A DNA stretch of 25,307 bases from PALSA-894 sp034669145 (lineage in GTDB: Bacteria; Pseudomonadota; Alphaproteobacteria; Rhizobiales; Xanthobacteraceae): positions 1-25,307 of the forward strand of contig JAXDNY010000137.1 in assembly GCA_034669145.1 (NCBI GenBank). The letters run 5' to 3'. Below are positions 1 to 7,759 of the stretch, in pieces; within the stretch, counting starts at the first letter, position 1, and each line of letters begins with the position of its first letter. The position numbers were made by a program, and so were the translations under genes. The notes under the pieces are model-generated. The model was not told the DNA's origin. It did not search any database and was given only the letters and a program-made list of their open reading frames with translations.

Positions 1-1
1 G

Positions 2-382
2 GTCGCGCTCACGTTCGGGCTCCTGCTCTGGATGGCGTATACGCGCCGCTCCAGCCTTTCGCGCGGCGAAATCAAGGTGCGCGACATGGCGCTCGGCCAA
101 TCCGCATGGCCCGCCAAGCCGCAACAGGCCAGCAACTGCTTCGACAGCCAGTTCCAGATTCCGCTGCTGTTCTATGTGCTGGTCGTCCTCGCGTGGATCA
201 CCAAGCAGGCCGATCTGATCTTCGTCGTGATGGCTTGGATTTTCGTCGTGTCGCGCCTCGTGCACGCCTATATCCACACCACGTCGAACCATGTGCCGAC
301 GCGCTTCAATGCCTTTGCGCTCGGCGTCGCCGTCCTGCTGATGATGTGGATCATTTTTGCCGTCCGCATCCTTGTCTCTTGA
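2..382 (+). CDS. MAPEG family membrane protein, 5'-truncated
   Basis: The reading frame is open to the left edge of the window, so the gene begins upstream; 126 residues are visible and an internal ATG lies at 32. The visible part has hydrophobic helices (about LLFYVLVVLAWI, LIFVVMAWIFVVSRLVHA and FALGVAVLLMMWIIFAV) and the loop residues typical of the MAPEG family, namely an N/S-rich stretch before the second helix and the RLVHAYIH segment. MAPEG proteins are small four-helix membrane proteins. Eukaryotic members act on glutathione and eicosanoids, while the role of alphaproteobacterial members is mostly unknown. It ends 8 nt before the RsmB-like gene on the same strand, so the two may be co-transcribed. 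The family call is fairly sure; no substrate can be assigned. Confidence 0.8.
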   Translation, partial: VALTFGLLLWMAYTRRSSLSRGEIKVRDMALGQSAWPAKPQQASNCFDSQFQIPLLFYVLVVLAWITKQADLIFVVMAWIFVVSRLVHAYIHTTSNHVPTRFNAFALGVAVLLMMWIIFAVRILVS

Positions 383-390
383 AAGATTGA

Positions 391-1689
391 ATGACCCCAT
401 CCGCTCGGCTCTCTGCAGCGATCGAAGCGTTCACCGACATCGAGGCGCGCCGTCGCCCCGCCGGGCAGGCGCTGAAGGACTGGGGCCTGTCGCACCGCTT
501 CGCCGGTTCGGGCGACCGCGCCGCCATCGCCGGACTCGTCTACGACGCGTTGCGCCGCAAATCGTCATCCGCCTGCATCATGGGCGCCGACACGCCGCGC
601 GCGGTTCTGCTCGGCATGTTCGCGCGGGAACGCGGGCTGGACGTTGAAGCGATTTCGAAGCTCGCGAACGGCGCACGCTTCGCCCCCGAGCCGCTCTCGG
701 ATGACGAGCACGCGCGCCTGCGCGCCGCGAGCCTCGAGGGCGCGCCCGCGCATGTCCTTGGCGATTATCCCGACTGGCTCGACACGCACCTTGCGGCGAC
801 CTTCGGTGACGACCGGGTGGAGGAGGCCGTCGCGCTTGCGGCACGCGCTCCGCTCGATCTGCGCGTCAACACGCTGAAAGCAACACGCGAGGAGGCGGCC
901 GAGGCACTGTCCGAACTAAAGCCGCAGGACGCGCGCTGGTCCCCATGGGGCCTGCGCATTGTCGTCGCGCCGGATTCAAAAAGTCCGGCCATCCACGCCG
1001 AGACCGCGTTTCTCAAAGGCCATATCGAAATCCAGGATGAGGGCTCGCAGCTTGCGTCGCTGTTGAGTGGTGCGAAGCCGGGCGAGCAGGTGATCGATCT
1101 CTGCGCCGGCGCAGGCGGCAAGACGCTGGCGATGGCCGCCGCGATGGACAACAAGGGACAGATATTCGCCACCGATACCGACAAGCGCCGCCTCGCGCCG
1201 ATCCACGAGCGGCTGGAGCGCTCCGGTGCGCGCAACGTGCAGGTGATCGCGCCACGCGGCGACAAGGACGTGCTTGCCGACCTGAAGGGGACAGCGGATC
1301 TCGTGCTGATCGATGCGCCGTGCACCGGCACCGGCGCGTGGCGGCGCAACCCGGACGCCAAGTGGCGCGTGCGACCCGGCGCGCTCGCCGAGCGGCTGAA
1401 GGATCAGGCCGAGGCGCTCGATCACGCCGCTGCGCTGGTCAAGCCGGGCGGGCGGATCGCCTACGTCACCTGTTCGGTGGTGGATGACGAGAACGGCGGA
1501 CAGGTGCGCGCCTTTCACGGGCGTCACACGGGATTTTCCATCGTCCCCCCCGCCGAAGTCACGACTGCGCTCGGTGAACGTGCTTTCCTGTTCCGCCGCG
1601 CCGTCAAGATGTCGGACGAAGGCCTGCTGATGACGCCGCGCCGCACTGACACCGACGGATTTTTCGTCAGCGTGCTGCGGCGACCATAG
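391..1689 (+). CDS. RsmB/NOP-family RNA (cytosine-5) methyltransferase
   Basis: A 432-residue SAM-dependent RNA m5C methyltransferase of the NOL1/NOP2/Sun family, closest in layout to RsmB, which methylates C967 of 16S rRNA. The SAM-binding loop DLCAGAGGKT is at residues 236-245. The two family cysteines are present: C311 in motif IV (DAPCTGTG), which forms the covalent enzyme-RNA link in the family, and C361 in motif VI (VTCS), which aids product release. The N-terminal ~140 residues are helical and correspond to the NusB-like RNA-binding region, though weakly conserved. Start chosen at ATG 391, 8 nt after the MAPEG stop; the upstream GAAAG is a modest ribosome site. Exact target base is inferred from the family only; other NSUN-type enzymes are possible. 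Confidence 0.9.
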   Translation: MTPSARLSAAIEAFTDIEARRRPAGQALKDWGLSHRFAGSGDRAAIAGLVYDALRRKSSSACIMGADTPRAVLLGMFARERGLDVEAISKLANGARFAPEPLSDDEHARLRAASLEGAPAHVLGDYPDWLDTHLAATFGDDRVEEAVALAARAPLDLRVNTLKATREEAAEALSELKPQDARWSPWGLRIVVAPDSKSPAIHAETAFLKGHIEIQDEGSQLASLLSGAKPGEQVIDLCAGAGGKTLAMAAAMDNKGQIFATDTDKRRLAPIHERLERSGARNVQVIAPRGDKDVLADLKGTADLVLIDAPCTGTGAWRRNPDAKWRVRPGALAERLKDQAEALDHAAALVKPGGRIAYVTCSVVDDENGGQVRAFHGRHTGFSIVPPAEVTTALGERAFLFRRAVKMSDEGLLMTPRRTDTDGFFVSVLRRP

Positions 1690-1760
1690 GGACTGACATC
1701 CCGGGCGAAGCGCAGCGAGACCCGGGACCATCTGGCACCAGCGCGATAGGAGAAATGGGC

Positions 1761-1789
1761 CCCGGATAGCCGCTGCCGCGGCTTCCGGG
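1761..1789. terminator. Hairpin between the RsmB-like gene and guaA
   Basis: CCCGGA (1761-1766) pairs with TCCGGG (1784-1789), and AGCCGC (1768-1773) with GCGGCT (1778-1783), around a TGCC loop: a 12-bp GC-rich stem with one unpaired T. It sits 72 nt after the upstream stop codon, with no clear U tract. It may terminate or stabilise the upstream mRNA, or be a remnant of the intergenic palindromic repeats seen elsewhere in the window. The preceding stretch 1700-1727 also has TCCCGGG/CCCGGGA arms. Confidence 0.4.
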
Positions 1790-1856
1790 ATGACAGCCTG
1801 TGTGCTGGTCCGTCCCCGCCATTGCGGCACGGGCTTCGATTCGCTACCTGCTTAGG

Positions 1857-3407
1857 ATGACGCACGACAAGATTCTCATCGTCGATTTCGGCTCCCAGGT
1901 CACCCAGCTCATCGCCCGCCGCGTGCGCGAGGAGGGGGTCTATTGCGAAATTGTCCCCTTCCAGAAGGCCGAAGCTGCCTTCGACGAGATGAAGCCGCGC
2001 GGCGTGATCCTGTCCGGCGGGCCTGAATCGGTTCACGAGGCAGGCTCCCCGCGCGCGCCGCAATCCATTTTCGACTCCGGCGTCCCGGTGCTCGGCATCT
2101 GCTATGGCCAGATGACGATGGCGGCCCAGCTCGGCGGCACCGTGGAGGGCGGGCATCACCGCGAATTCGGCCGCGCCGACGTGGAAGTGAAGGCCCCAAG
2201 CCACCTGTTCGAGGACGTCTGGCGCGCCGGCGAGCGCTATCCGGTGTGGATGAGCCACGGCGACCGCATCACCGAAATGCCGCCGGGCTTTCAAGTGGCG
2301 GGTGTGTCGGCGAATGCGCCGTTCGCCGTCATCCAGGACGAGAAGCGCAAATATTACGGCGTGATGTTCCACCCCGAGGTGGTGCACACGCCGAGCGGTG
2401 CTGCGCTGTTACGCAATTTCGTGCGCAAGATTTCAGGCGCGCGCGCCGACTGGACCATGCGCGCCTTCAAGGACGAGGCAATCGAGAAAATCCGCGCGCA
2501 GGTGGGCAAAGGCCGGGTGATCTGCGGGCTGTCCGGCGGTGTCGATTCAAGCGTCGCCGCGGTGCTGATCCATGAGGCGATCGGCGAGCAGCTCACCTGC
2601 GTGTTCGTCGATCACGGCCTGATGCGGCTCGGCGAGGGCGAGCAGGTCGTCACGCTGTTCCGCGATCACTACAACATCCCGCTCGTGCACGTGCAGGCCG
2701 AGAAGCTGTTCCTCGGCGCGCTCAAGGGCGTCAGCGATCCGGAGGTCAAGCGCAAGACCATCGGCCGGCTGTTCATCGAGGTGTTCGAGGCGGAGGCGAA
2801 GAAAATCGGCGGCGCGGATTTTTTAGCGCAAGGCACGCTCTATCCCGACGTGATCGAGAGCGTGTCGTTCACTGGCGGTCCTTCGGTGACGATCAAGTCG
2901 CACCACAATGTCGGCGGCCTGCCCGAGCGCATGAACATGAAGCTGGTCGAGCCCTTGCGCGAACTCTTCAAGGACGAAGTGCGCAAGCTCGGCCGCGAGC
3001 TTGGGCTGCCCGACACGTTCGTCGGCCGTCATCCGTTTCCCGGCCCCGGTCTTGCGATCCGCTGCCCCGGCGAGATCACGCCTGAGAAGCTCGACATACT
3101 GCGGCTCGCCGACGCCGTCTACATCGAGGAGATCCGCCGCGCCGGCCTCTACGACGATATCTGGCAGGCCTTCGCCGTGATCCTGCCGGTGAAAACCGTC
3201 GGCGTGATGGGCGACGGCCGCACCTACGATTTCGTCGTCGGCCTGCGCGCCGTGACCTCGACCGACGGCATGACCGCCGACTTCTATCCCTTCGAGATGA
3301 AGTTCATCGGCCACGTTGCAACGCGCATCATCAACGAGGTGAAGGGCGTCAACCGCGTGGTGTACGACGTGACCTCAAAGCCGCCGGGGACGATCGAGTG
3401 GGAGTAG
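1857..3407 (+). CDS. guaA: GMP synthase (glutamine-hydrolysing)
   Basis: A 516-residue GuaA, which converts XMP to GMP with ATP and glutamine in the cytoplasm, the last step of guanine nucleotide synthesis. The N-terminal class I glutamine amidotransferase has its triad C82 (GICYGQ), H172 and E174 (MFHPEVVHT). The ATP pyrophosphatase P-loop is SGGVDSS at 226-232. The C-terminal dimerisation domain ends in the conserved PPGTIEWE. I place the start at ATG 1857 (MTHDKILIVDFG) rather than the in-frame ATG at 1800: the extra 19 residues are not family-like and the motif spacing fits the shorter form. The 3' end of guaA is a known integration site for genomic islands in several bacteria, and a TIR gene follows it directly. 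Confidence 0.97.
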   Translation: MTHDKILIVDFGSQVTQLIARRVREEGVYCEIVPFQKAEAAFDEMKPRGVILSGGPESVHEAGSPRAPQSIFDSGVPVLGICYGQMTMAAQLGGTVEGGHHREFGRADVEVKAPSHLFEDVWRAGERYPVWMSHGDRITEMPPGFQVAGVSANAPFAVIQDEKRKYYGVMFHPEVVHTPSGAALLRNFVRKISGARADWTMRAFKDEAIEKIRAQVGKGRVICGLSGGVDSSVAAVLIHEAIGEQLTCVFVDHGLMRLGEGEQVVTLFRDHYNIPLVHVQAEKLFLGALKGVSDPEVKRKTIGRLFIEVFEAEAKKIGGADFLAQGTLYPDVIESVSFTGGPSVTIKSHHNVGGLPERMNMKLVEPLRELFKDEVRKLGRELGLPDTFVGRHPFPGPGLAIRCPGEITPEKLDILRLADAVYIEEIRRAGLYDDIWQAFAVILPVKTVGVMGDGRTYDFVVGLRAVTSTDGMTADFYPFEMKFIGHVATRIINEVKGVNRVVYDVTSKPPGTIEWE

Positions 3408-3414
3408 CCCCATG
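3401..3414 (+). promoter_or_regulatory. Ribosome site of the TIR gene embedded in the guaA stop region
   Basis: GGAG at 3401-3404 is part of the last guaA codons (Trp-Glu), the guaA TAG is at 3405-3407, and the TIR-gene ATG is at 3412, 7 nt after the GGAG. Translation of the TIR gene therefore uses a Shine-Dalgarno supplied by the conserved end of guaA, which suggests translational coupling and guaA-driven transcription. Confidence 0.6.
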
Positions 3415-4629
3415 CAGTACGACGTGTTCATCAGTTATAGCAGCGCCGACAGGGATTTTGCGGATGCGCTTCAGAGGCGCCTGAGTTCCGACGGCGTGAG
3501 TGTCTTCATCGACACCGTCAACATAGGATGGGGGGAATCAATCCCCAGAGCGATCTCTGAGGCCTTGGATAATTCCCGCCATATCGTCTGTCTTCTTACG
3601 CCGGATTACGCGAGGTCGCGTTGGGCCGAGATTGAACGGTATTCGATTTCTGTTGACGATCCGGACGCCAATCTCAGAAAGCTCTTACCGATATTGGTTC
3701 GCGATACGGATCGGCCGAGGCTGCTTAAACCACTCAAGTATATGGATTGCCGGTCGCAGGAGAAGTTCGAGCGCGAGTATCCTCAGATGCTGCGCAGCAT
3801 TCGCTCCGCACGCGGCGAGCATAAGCTTTCCATCGATCTGTTCGGGGGCTCGGATCTGCTGGCCCCTCTGCACTACGTTTTCATCGTGGGTCGCCCTGCT
3901 TCCGGAAAATCGACCTTCGCGCAAATTCTGCGGGCAAGGCTCGCGGCGACAGGACGCTCCGCGGAACTGAGGAGCGACTACTCGTTTCTGCAGGCTTTGT
4001 TTAGGCTTGATATGGCGCGAGGTCGTTTTGACAGATTTGAAAGGCATCCGACATCCGAATTCAAGGTAGTCGACAACACGGCATACGACGAAGCCTTGCG
4101 AATGGTTCACGATGAAATCATCCTGCCCGGTAAAGGGAATGCGGACGTAACGGTCATCGAGTTTTCGAGACCTGCCTACGATACGGCCTTTCTCTATTAC
4201 ACGCTGAAAGGGCTGACGAGCAGCGCGATCATACACATCGATGCTCCGCTCGATCTTTGCATCGCACGCAACGAGCATCGTCGGGTTCTTTTGCAAGCGA
4301 AGTTAGAGGGCGCTGATCCCAACGCGGATGTGTTCGCCGAAATGCCCGAACTTCATTACGTGCCAGCCCCCGTTTTCGACCGTTATCGCGCCACTCCCTC
4401 GCAGTCTTCCGAGCAAGCCTTGGTCCTCGCGCTCATGCCGTCACGTGCTTACTTCAATTTCGTGAACGATTCGCGGGATTTGCCACGGTTCAAGACGTCG
4501 AGCGCGGATTTCATAGATAACAACCTTGTGCCGCTCGTGGAGAAGGAAGAACGCCTAAAGGATTATTACGCGCGGCGTCTTTCCGCACTTGCCAATTTCG
4601 CATCGTCGGCTTCGCATTCCGGGACCTAA
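3412..4629 (+). CDS. TIR domain fused to P-loop kinase-like domain; candidate immune effector
   Basis: A 405-residue two-domain protein. Residues 1-135 form a bacterial TIR domain: YDVFISYSSADRDFA, the BB-loop region VFIDTVNIGWGESI, and SRWAEIE, where E75 (four after W71) is at the position of the NADase glutamate. Residues 154-300 hold a P-loop, GRPASGKST (160-168), and a later IDAPLDLCIARNEHR segment (276-290) like the strand and lid of nucleoside/nucleotide or zeta-like kinases. The C-terminal 115 residues match nothing I recognise. TIR domains in prokaryotic defence cleave NAD+ or make cyclic ADP-ribose signals on infection; here the kinase-like half may sense a ligand or phosphorylate one. 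Codon use and base composition look less GC-rich than the neighbours, suggesting transfer. The function is inferred; the domains are seen. Confidence 0.85.
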   Translation: MQYDVFISYSSADRDFADALQRRLSSDGVSVFIDTVNIGWGESIPRAISEALDNSRHIVCLLTPDYARSRWAEIERYSISVDDPDANLRKLLPILVRDTDRPRLLKPLKYMDCRSQEKFEREYPQMLRSIRSARGEHKLSIDLFGGSDLLAPLHYVFIVGRPASGKSTFAQILRARLAATGRSAELRSDYSFLQALFRLDMARGRFDRFERHPTSEFKVVDNTAYDEALRMVHDEIILPGKGNADVTVIEFSRPAYDTAFLYYTLKGLTSSAIIHIDAPLDLCIARNEHRRVLLQAKLEGADPNADVFAEMPELHYVPAPVFDRYRATPSQSSEQALVLALMPSRAYFNFVNDSRDLPRFKTSSADFIDNNLVPLVEKEERLKDYYARRLSALANFASSASHSGT

Positions 4630-4684
4630 GCTCGCCGAGCATGAGCCCGAGGGAAGGTTAGCGAAGCATAGTTCGCCGAAACAC

Positions 4685-5356
4685 ATGGACATCTTCGATC
4701 GCCTCAAATCCACCGCCTCCGCCGACTGGGCGAGCTATGTCGACCACGAGTTTGTCCGGCAGCTGGGCGACGGCACGCTGCCCGAGGCGGCGTTCCGCAT
4801 GTATCTCGTGCAGGACTATCTGTTCCTGATCCAGTTCGCGCGCGCCTATGCGCTCGCCACCTACAAGAGCCGCACGCTTACCGACATGAAGGCCGCGCAG
4901 GAGGGTCTTGCTTCCATTCTCGACGAGATGGAGTTGCACGTCCGGCTGTGTGGGCGCTGGGGCTTGTCGCCCGCCGAGATCGAAGCGGCGCCCGAGCATC
5001 AGGCGACCGTCGCCTACACGCGCTTCGTGCTGGATTGCGGCGCGGCCGGTGATTTGCTCGACTTGCACGTCGCGCTCGCGCCGTGTGTCATCGGCTATGC
5101 GGAGATCGGCCGCAAGCTGGCGCCGAACGGCGCGGACGCGCTCGGCGCGCATCCCTATCGCGAGTGGATCGGCGAATACGCGGGCGACGGTTATCAGACA
5201 GTCGCCGCGAAAGCGCGCCGTCATCTCGACGATCTGGCCGCGCGGGCAATGACGGAACAGCGCTTCGTCGAACTGGCTGCGCTGTTCGGGAAGGCGTCGC
5301 GGCTGGAAGCGGATTTCTGGCAGATGGGCCTTGCGGCGGTTCCGCCTTCGCGATGA
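4685..5356 (+). CDS. tenA: TenA family aminopyrimidine aminohydrolase (thiaminase II-like)
   Basis: A 223-residue all-helical TenA family protein. TenA hydrolyses aminopyrimidine breakdown products of thiamine so the pyrimidine can be salvaged. Expected active-site positions are present: D44 in QDY (43-45), the nucleophile C134 in LAPCVIGY, and the late glutamate E209 in LEADFWQMG. This is the cysteine-type (TenA-C) class. The ATG at 4685 is preferred to the in-frame ATG at 4589, because the longer form would overlap the TIR gene by 41 nt and add residues foreign to the family. The ribosome site is weak (GGGAAGG about 25 nt upstream). No other thiamine genes are nearby, so its role in salvage rests on family knowledge. 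Confidence 0.88.
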   Translation: MDIFDRLKSTASADWASYVDHEFVRQLGDGTLPEAAFRMYLVQDYLFLIQFARAYALATYKSRTLTDMKAAQEGLASILDEMELHVRLCGRWGLSPAEIEAAPEHQATVAYTRFVLDCGAAGDLLDLHVALAPCVIGYAEIGRKLAPNGADALGAHPYREWIGEYAGDGYQTVAAKARRHLDDLAARAMTEQRFVELAALFGKASRLEADFWQMGLAAVPPSR

Positions 5357-5397
5357 AGCTTTTTGGTAATATCGCGACGGGATGAAAGGCGAGAGTA

Positions 5398-5742
5398 ATG
5401 GCTAAAGTACGCTGTATCACCGAGATGGGCATGGGCGTCGATGTCCACGGGCGCGACGCCACCAAGGCCGCCAAGCGCGCGGTCTCGGACGCGATCCGCC
5501 ATTCCAGCCTCGGCTTCGTGCGCCTGTTCGGCAAGACGCCGCATGACATGTTCGTCGATGTCACCATCGGCGTGCCGAACCCGGAGGATGTCGACACCGC
5601 GGCGGTCGCGAAGGAATTGCCCTACGGCACCGTGACGGTGAACGCCGTGAAGGGCGGGCTCGAAATTCCCTCCCAAACCGGCAGCGACCCGATCCTGATC
5701 GCCAATGCGGCGGTGATCGTGAGCCTCGACGACGGCAAGTGA
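5398..5742 (+). CDS. Lin0512 family protein
   Basis: A 114-residue protein with the features of the Lin0512 family: MAKVRCITEMGMGVDVHGRD at the N-terminus, AAKRAVSDAIRHSSL, and a C-terminal ANAAVIVSLDDGK. The family is widespread but of unknown biochemical function; members resemble a small cyclic-amide or RidA-like oligomeric fold only in size, and I do not assign a reaction. A ribosome site (GGCGAGAG) precedes the ATG. The stop codon TGA (5740-5742) overlaps a GTG and lies just before the next gene, so this gene and the ArsC-like gene are probably one transcript with tenA 41 nt upstream. Confidence 0.8.
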   Translation: MAKVRCITEMGMGVDVHGRDATKAAKRAVSDAIRHSSLGFVRLFGKTPHDMFVDVTIGVPNPEDVDTAAVAKELPYGTVTVNAVKGGLEIPSQTGSDPILIANAAVIVSLDDGK

Positions 5743-5750
5743 GGGGACCC

Positions 5751-6095
5751 TTGCCCACCATCTACGGCATCAAGAACTGCGACACGATGAAGAAGGCGCG
5801 CGCGTGGCTCGACCAGCGCGGCGTCGCGTATGCGTTTCATGACTACAAGACCGCCGGCATCGAGCGCGGCAAGCTCGAAGGCTGGGCGAAAAAGGCCGGC
5901 TGGGAAACGCTGCTCAACAAGGCCGGCACCACGTTTCGCAAGCTGCCCGAGAAGGACAGGGCAGGCCTCACCGAGAAGAAGGCGATCGCGCTGATGCTCG
6001 CGCAGCCCTCGATGATCAAGCGCCCGGTGCTGGAGCTTGGCGGCGGCAAATTGCTGGTCGGGTTCAGGCCGGAGCAGTACGAGGCGATCCGATAG
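5751..6095 (+). CDS. ArsC/YffB-like (Spx family) thioredoxin-fold protein
   Basis: A 114-residue protein that starts PTIYGIKNCDTMKKARAWL, the hallmark of the YffB/Spx/ArsC thioredoxin-fold family with one N-terminal cysteine (C10) and no CxxC pair. The C-terminal MIKRPVLELGGGKLLVGF matches the segment that follows helix 4 in these proteins. Many members are annotated as arsenate reductases, but YffB-type proteins bind glutathione and have no proven arsenate activity, and no ars genes are present here. The TTG at 5751 is chosen as start because GAGGGG (5741-5746) sits 4 nt upstream; a GTG at 5739 overlapping the preceding stop is the alternative and would add four residues. Confidence 0.85.
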   Translation: MPTIYGIKNCDTMKKARAWLDQRGVAYAFHDYKTAGIERGKLEGWAKKAGWETLLNKAGTTFRKLPEKDRAGLTEKKAIALMLAQPSMIKRPVLELGGGKLLVGFRPEQYEAIR

Positions 6096-6110
6096 GTCTC
6101 TCGATTCGTC

Positions 6111-6217
6111 ATGCCCGGCCTTGTGCCGGGCATCCACGTCTTATTACGGTGCGTCGAAGGCGTGGATGGCCGGGCATAAGGGCGTTCACGCCCGTCTTCG
6201 ACGGGCTATGCCCGGCC
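6111..6217. repeat. Palindromic intergenic element, copy 1
   Basis: Between the ArsC-like gene and the SDR. A first hairpin has arms ATGCCCGGC (6111-6119) and GCCGGGCAT (6125-6133). A second long palindrome has arms GGCCGGGCATA (6168-6178) and TATGCCCGGCC (6207-6217), and encloses two smaller hairpins (GGGCG/CGCCC and CCCG/CGGG around TCTTCGA). The inner part closely matches the element at 24772-24819. Such elements are common between genes in Bradyrhizobium-like genomes; they may be small non-autonomous mobile repeats or transcript processing signals. Confidence 0.75.
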
Positions 6218-6235
6218 AGGACGAGAGGATGGATC

Positions 6236-7012
6236 ATGGACGTTTCACTGAAAGGCCGTTCCGCTATCGTCACCGGCGGCTCCAAGGGCATCGGCTTTGC
6301 CATTGCCAAGCGCTTCGCGGCCGACGGCTCGGATGTCGCGATCGTCGCGCGCGGGCGCGAGGCGCTCGATGCGGCCGTGGCTGAGATCAAGGCGGGCACG
6401 AACTCGCATGTGATCGGCGTGCAGGCGGACGTTGGCAAGGCCGACGACGTGCAGCGCGCCTACGACGAGGCGATGGCTGCCTTCGGCAAGCTCGACATCG
6501 CGGTGAACAATGCCGGCACCTCGCGCGCCGGCCCGTTCGAGGCGATGTCCGACGCGGTGCTGCAAGACGACCTTGAGCTCAAGCTGTTCGCCGCGGTTCG
6601 CATCTCGCGGCTCGTGCTGCCGCAGATGAAGGAGCGCCGCTGGGGCCGCATCATCAACGTGCTCAACATCGGCGCGAAGGCGCCGCGCGCCGCGAGCGGG
6701 CCCACTTCGATCACGCGCGCCGCCGGAATGGCCTTCACCAAGGCGCTCGCGAGCGAATACGCGCCGTTCAATATTCTGGTGAACGGGCTGCTGGTCGGGC
6801 TGATCGATGCCGACCAGCATGTGCAGAAGGCGAAAAGCCGCGGCATCTCACTCGATGAGTACAAGGCGGGGCTGGCGAAGGACGTTCCGCTCGGCCGCTT
6901 CGGCCGCGCCGAGGAGTTCGCCAACATCGCGTGCTTCCTCGCCTCCGACGCCGGGTCCTACATCACCGGCACGGCGATCAACGTCGACGGCGGACGCTCG
7001 CCGGTGGTTTAG
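6236..7012 (+). CDS. SDR-fold protein lacking the catalytic tetrad
   Basis: A 258-residue classical-length SDR. The NAD(P)-binding TGGSKGIG (13-20) and NNAG (91-94) are intact and the C-terminus ends in the usual ITGTAINVDGG. The catalytic tetrad Asn-Ser-Tyr-Lys is not: by alignment of the spacing, Asn is K116, Ser is N144, Tyr is T157 and Lys is R161 (GPTSITRAAG). It may therefore be a non-reductase SDR-fold protein, a regulatory or structural partner, or an enzyme with altered chemistry. ATG 6236 is chosen, with GAGAGG 7 nt upstream; the in-frame ATG at 6149 would run through the palindromic repeat. It overlaps the convergent cyclase gene by 4 nt. The fold is certain; the activity is unknown. 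Confidence 0.88.
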   Translation: MDVSLKGRSAIVTGGSKGIGFAIAKRFAADGSDVAIVARGREALDAAVAEIKAGTNSHVIGVQADVGKADDVQRAYDEAMAAFGKLDIAVNNAGTSRAGPFEAMSDAVLQDDLELKLFAAVRISRLVLPQMKERRWGRIINVLNIGAKAPRAASGPTSITRAAGMAFTKALASEYAPFNILVNGLLVGLIDADQHVQKAKSRGISLDEYKAGLAKDVPLGRFGRAEEFANIACFLASDAGSYITGTAINVDGGRSPVV

Positions 7013-7677
7013 CTCAACCCCTCGATCGCAAACACGCGCGCGGGCGCGCCGTCGGCGCCGGGGATCTTCAGCGGCGCCGCGCACAGGAACGTGCGCGGCC
7101 CCTTCAGCGCCGACGTATTCACCAGATACTCGATCAGTGTCACGCCGCTGCGCAGCAGCACGTCGTGCGTCACGTGCTCCGCCGTCGGCGCCATCACGCC
7201 CTCGAGCAGCAGCCGGATTGGGTAGTCCTGCGGAAAGTCGAACGCGACCGCGGTCGGCTTGCGCGCCTTGAGCCAAACGGCAGCCTCGCGCGTCAGCCAT
7301 GGGGCGTCCTTCCAGAACGCCGCCGTGGTGTTGTCGCGTTTCATGTCCCATGCGGCGGACAGCAGCAGCATCTCGCCCTCGGCGCCGCCGGGATCGGCCT
7401 GCGCGAGACGCGCCGCATCGATCGGCGTGTTGGGCGCAACGTCGCGCAAATTGAGCACGCGCGCCGGGCCGACCACTTGGCTCAGCGGCGTCGCCTCGAT
7501 GGTCGGTGCGTGGGCGACGAAATGCGCTTGCGCGTCGACATGCGAAAAACCGTGGCACGTCGTCGCCAAATGCGACACGCGGAACTGATCGCCGGCCGCG
7601 ATATCGCCCTTGATTGTCAGCGCCGGTGACCAGCGGAAATGCGGGCCGATCGGCATGCTCAGATCGATGATGTCCAT
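7009..7677 (-). CDS. Cyclase family protein (metal-dependent hydrolase, PF04199-like)
   Basis: A 222-residue cytoplasmic member of the cyclase/kynurenine-formamidase-like family. The signature CHGFSHVDAQAHF (41-53) carries the metal-binding H42, H46, D48 and H52 of the HxGTHxDxPxH motif, with the usual threonine replaced by serine. The C-terminal APLKIPGADGAPARVFAIE is also typical. Relatives hydrolyse N-formylkynurenine, isatin or cyclic amides; the substrate here is not evident. GGAG lies 5 nt before ATG 7677. It runs divergently from the SDR at 7760 (82-nt shared upstream region) and converges on the SDR at 6236, so the three may serve one catabolic pathway with the transporter receptor downstream. 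Confidence 0.88.
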   Translation of the reverse strand: MDIIDLSMPIGPHFRWSPALTIKGDIAAGDQFRVSHLATTCHGFSHVDAQAHFVAHAPTIEATPLSQVVGPARVLNLRDVAPNTPIDAARLAQADPGGAEGEMLLLSAAWDMKRDNTTAAFWKDAPWLTREAAVWLKARKPTAVAFDFPQDYPIRLLLEGVMAPTAEHVTHDVLLRSGVTLIEYLVNTSALKGPRTFLCAAPLKIPGADGAPARVFAIEGLS

Positions 7678-7759
7678 GCGCGCTCCGAAACCGGCTGCGA
7701 AACGCCGGCAGGTCGGCTTACACTAGATGCCGCGCACGATAGAACAATGGGAGTAAGGG

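Noticed and set aside
4600..4690. Possible second copy of the guaA end (att site) after the TIR gene
   Set aside because: I looked for a repeat of the guaA terminal sequence downstream of the TIR gene and found only a shared GGGAC-type pentamer, so no duplication can be claimed.
5739..5750. GTG at 5739 as start of the ArsC-like gene
   Set aside because: It overlaps the preceding stop and lacks its own spacing to a ribosome site; TTG 5751 has GAGGGG 4 nt upstream and gives the usual family N-terminus.
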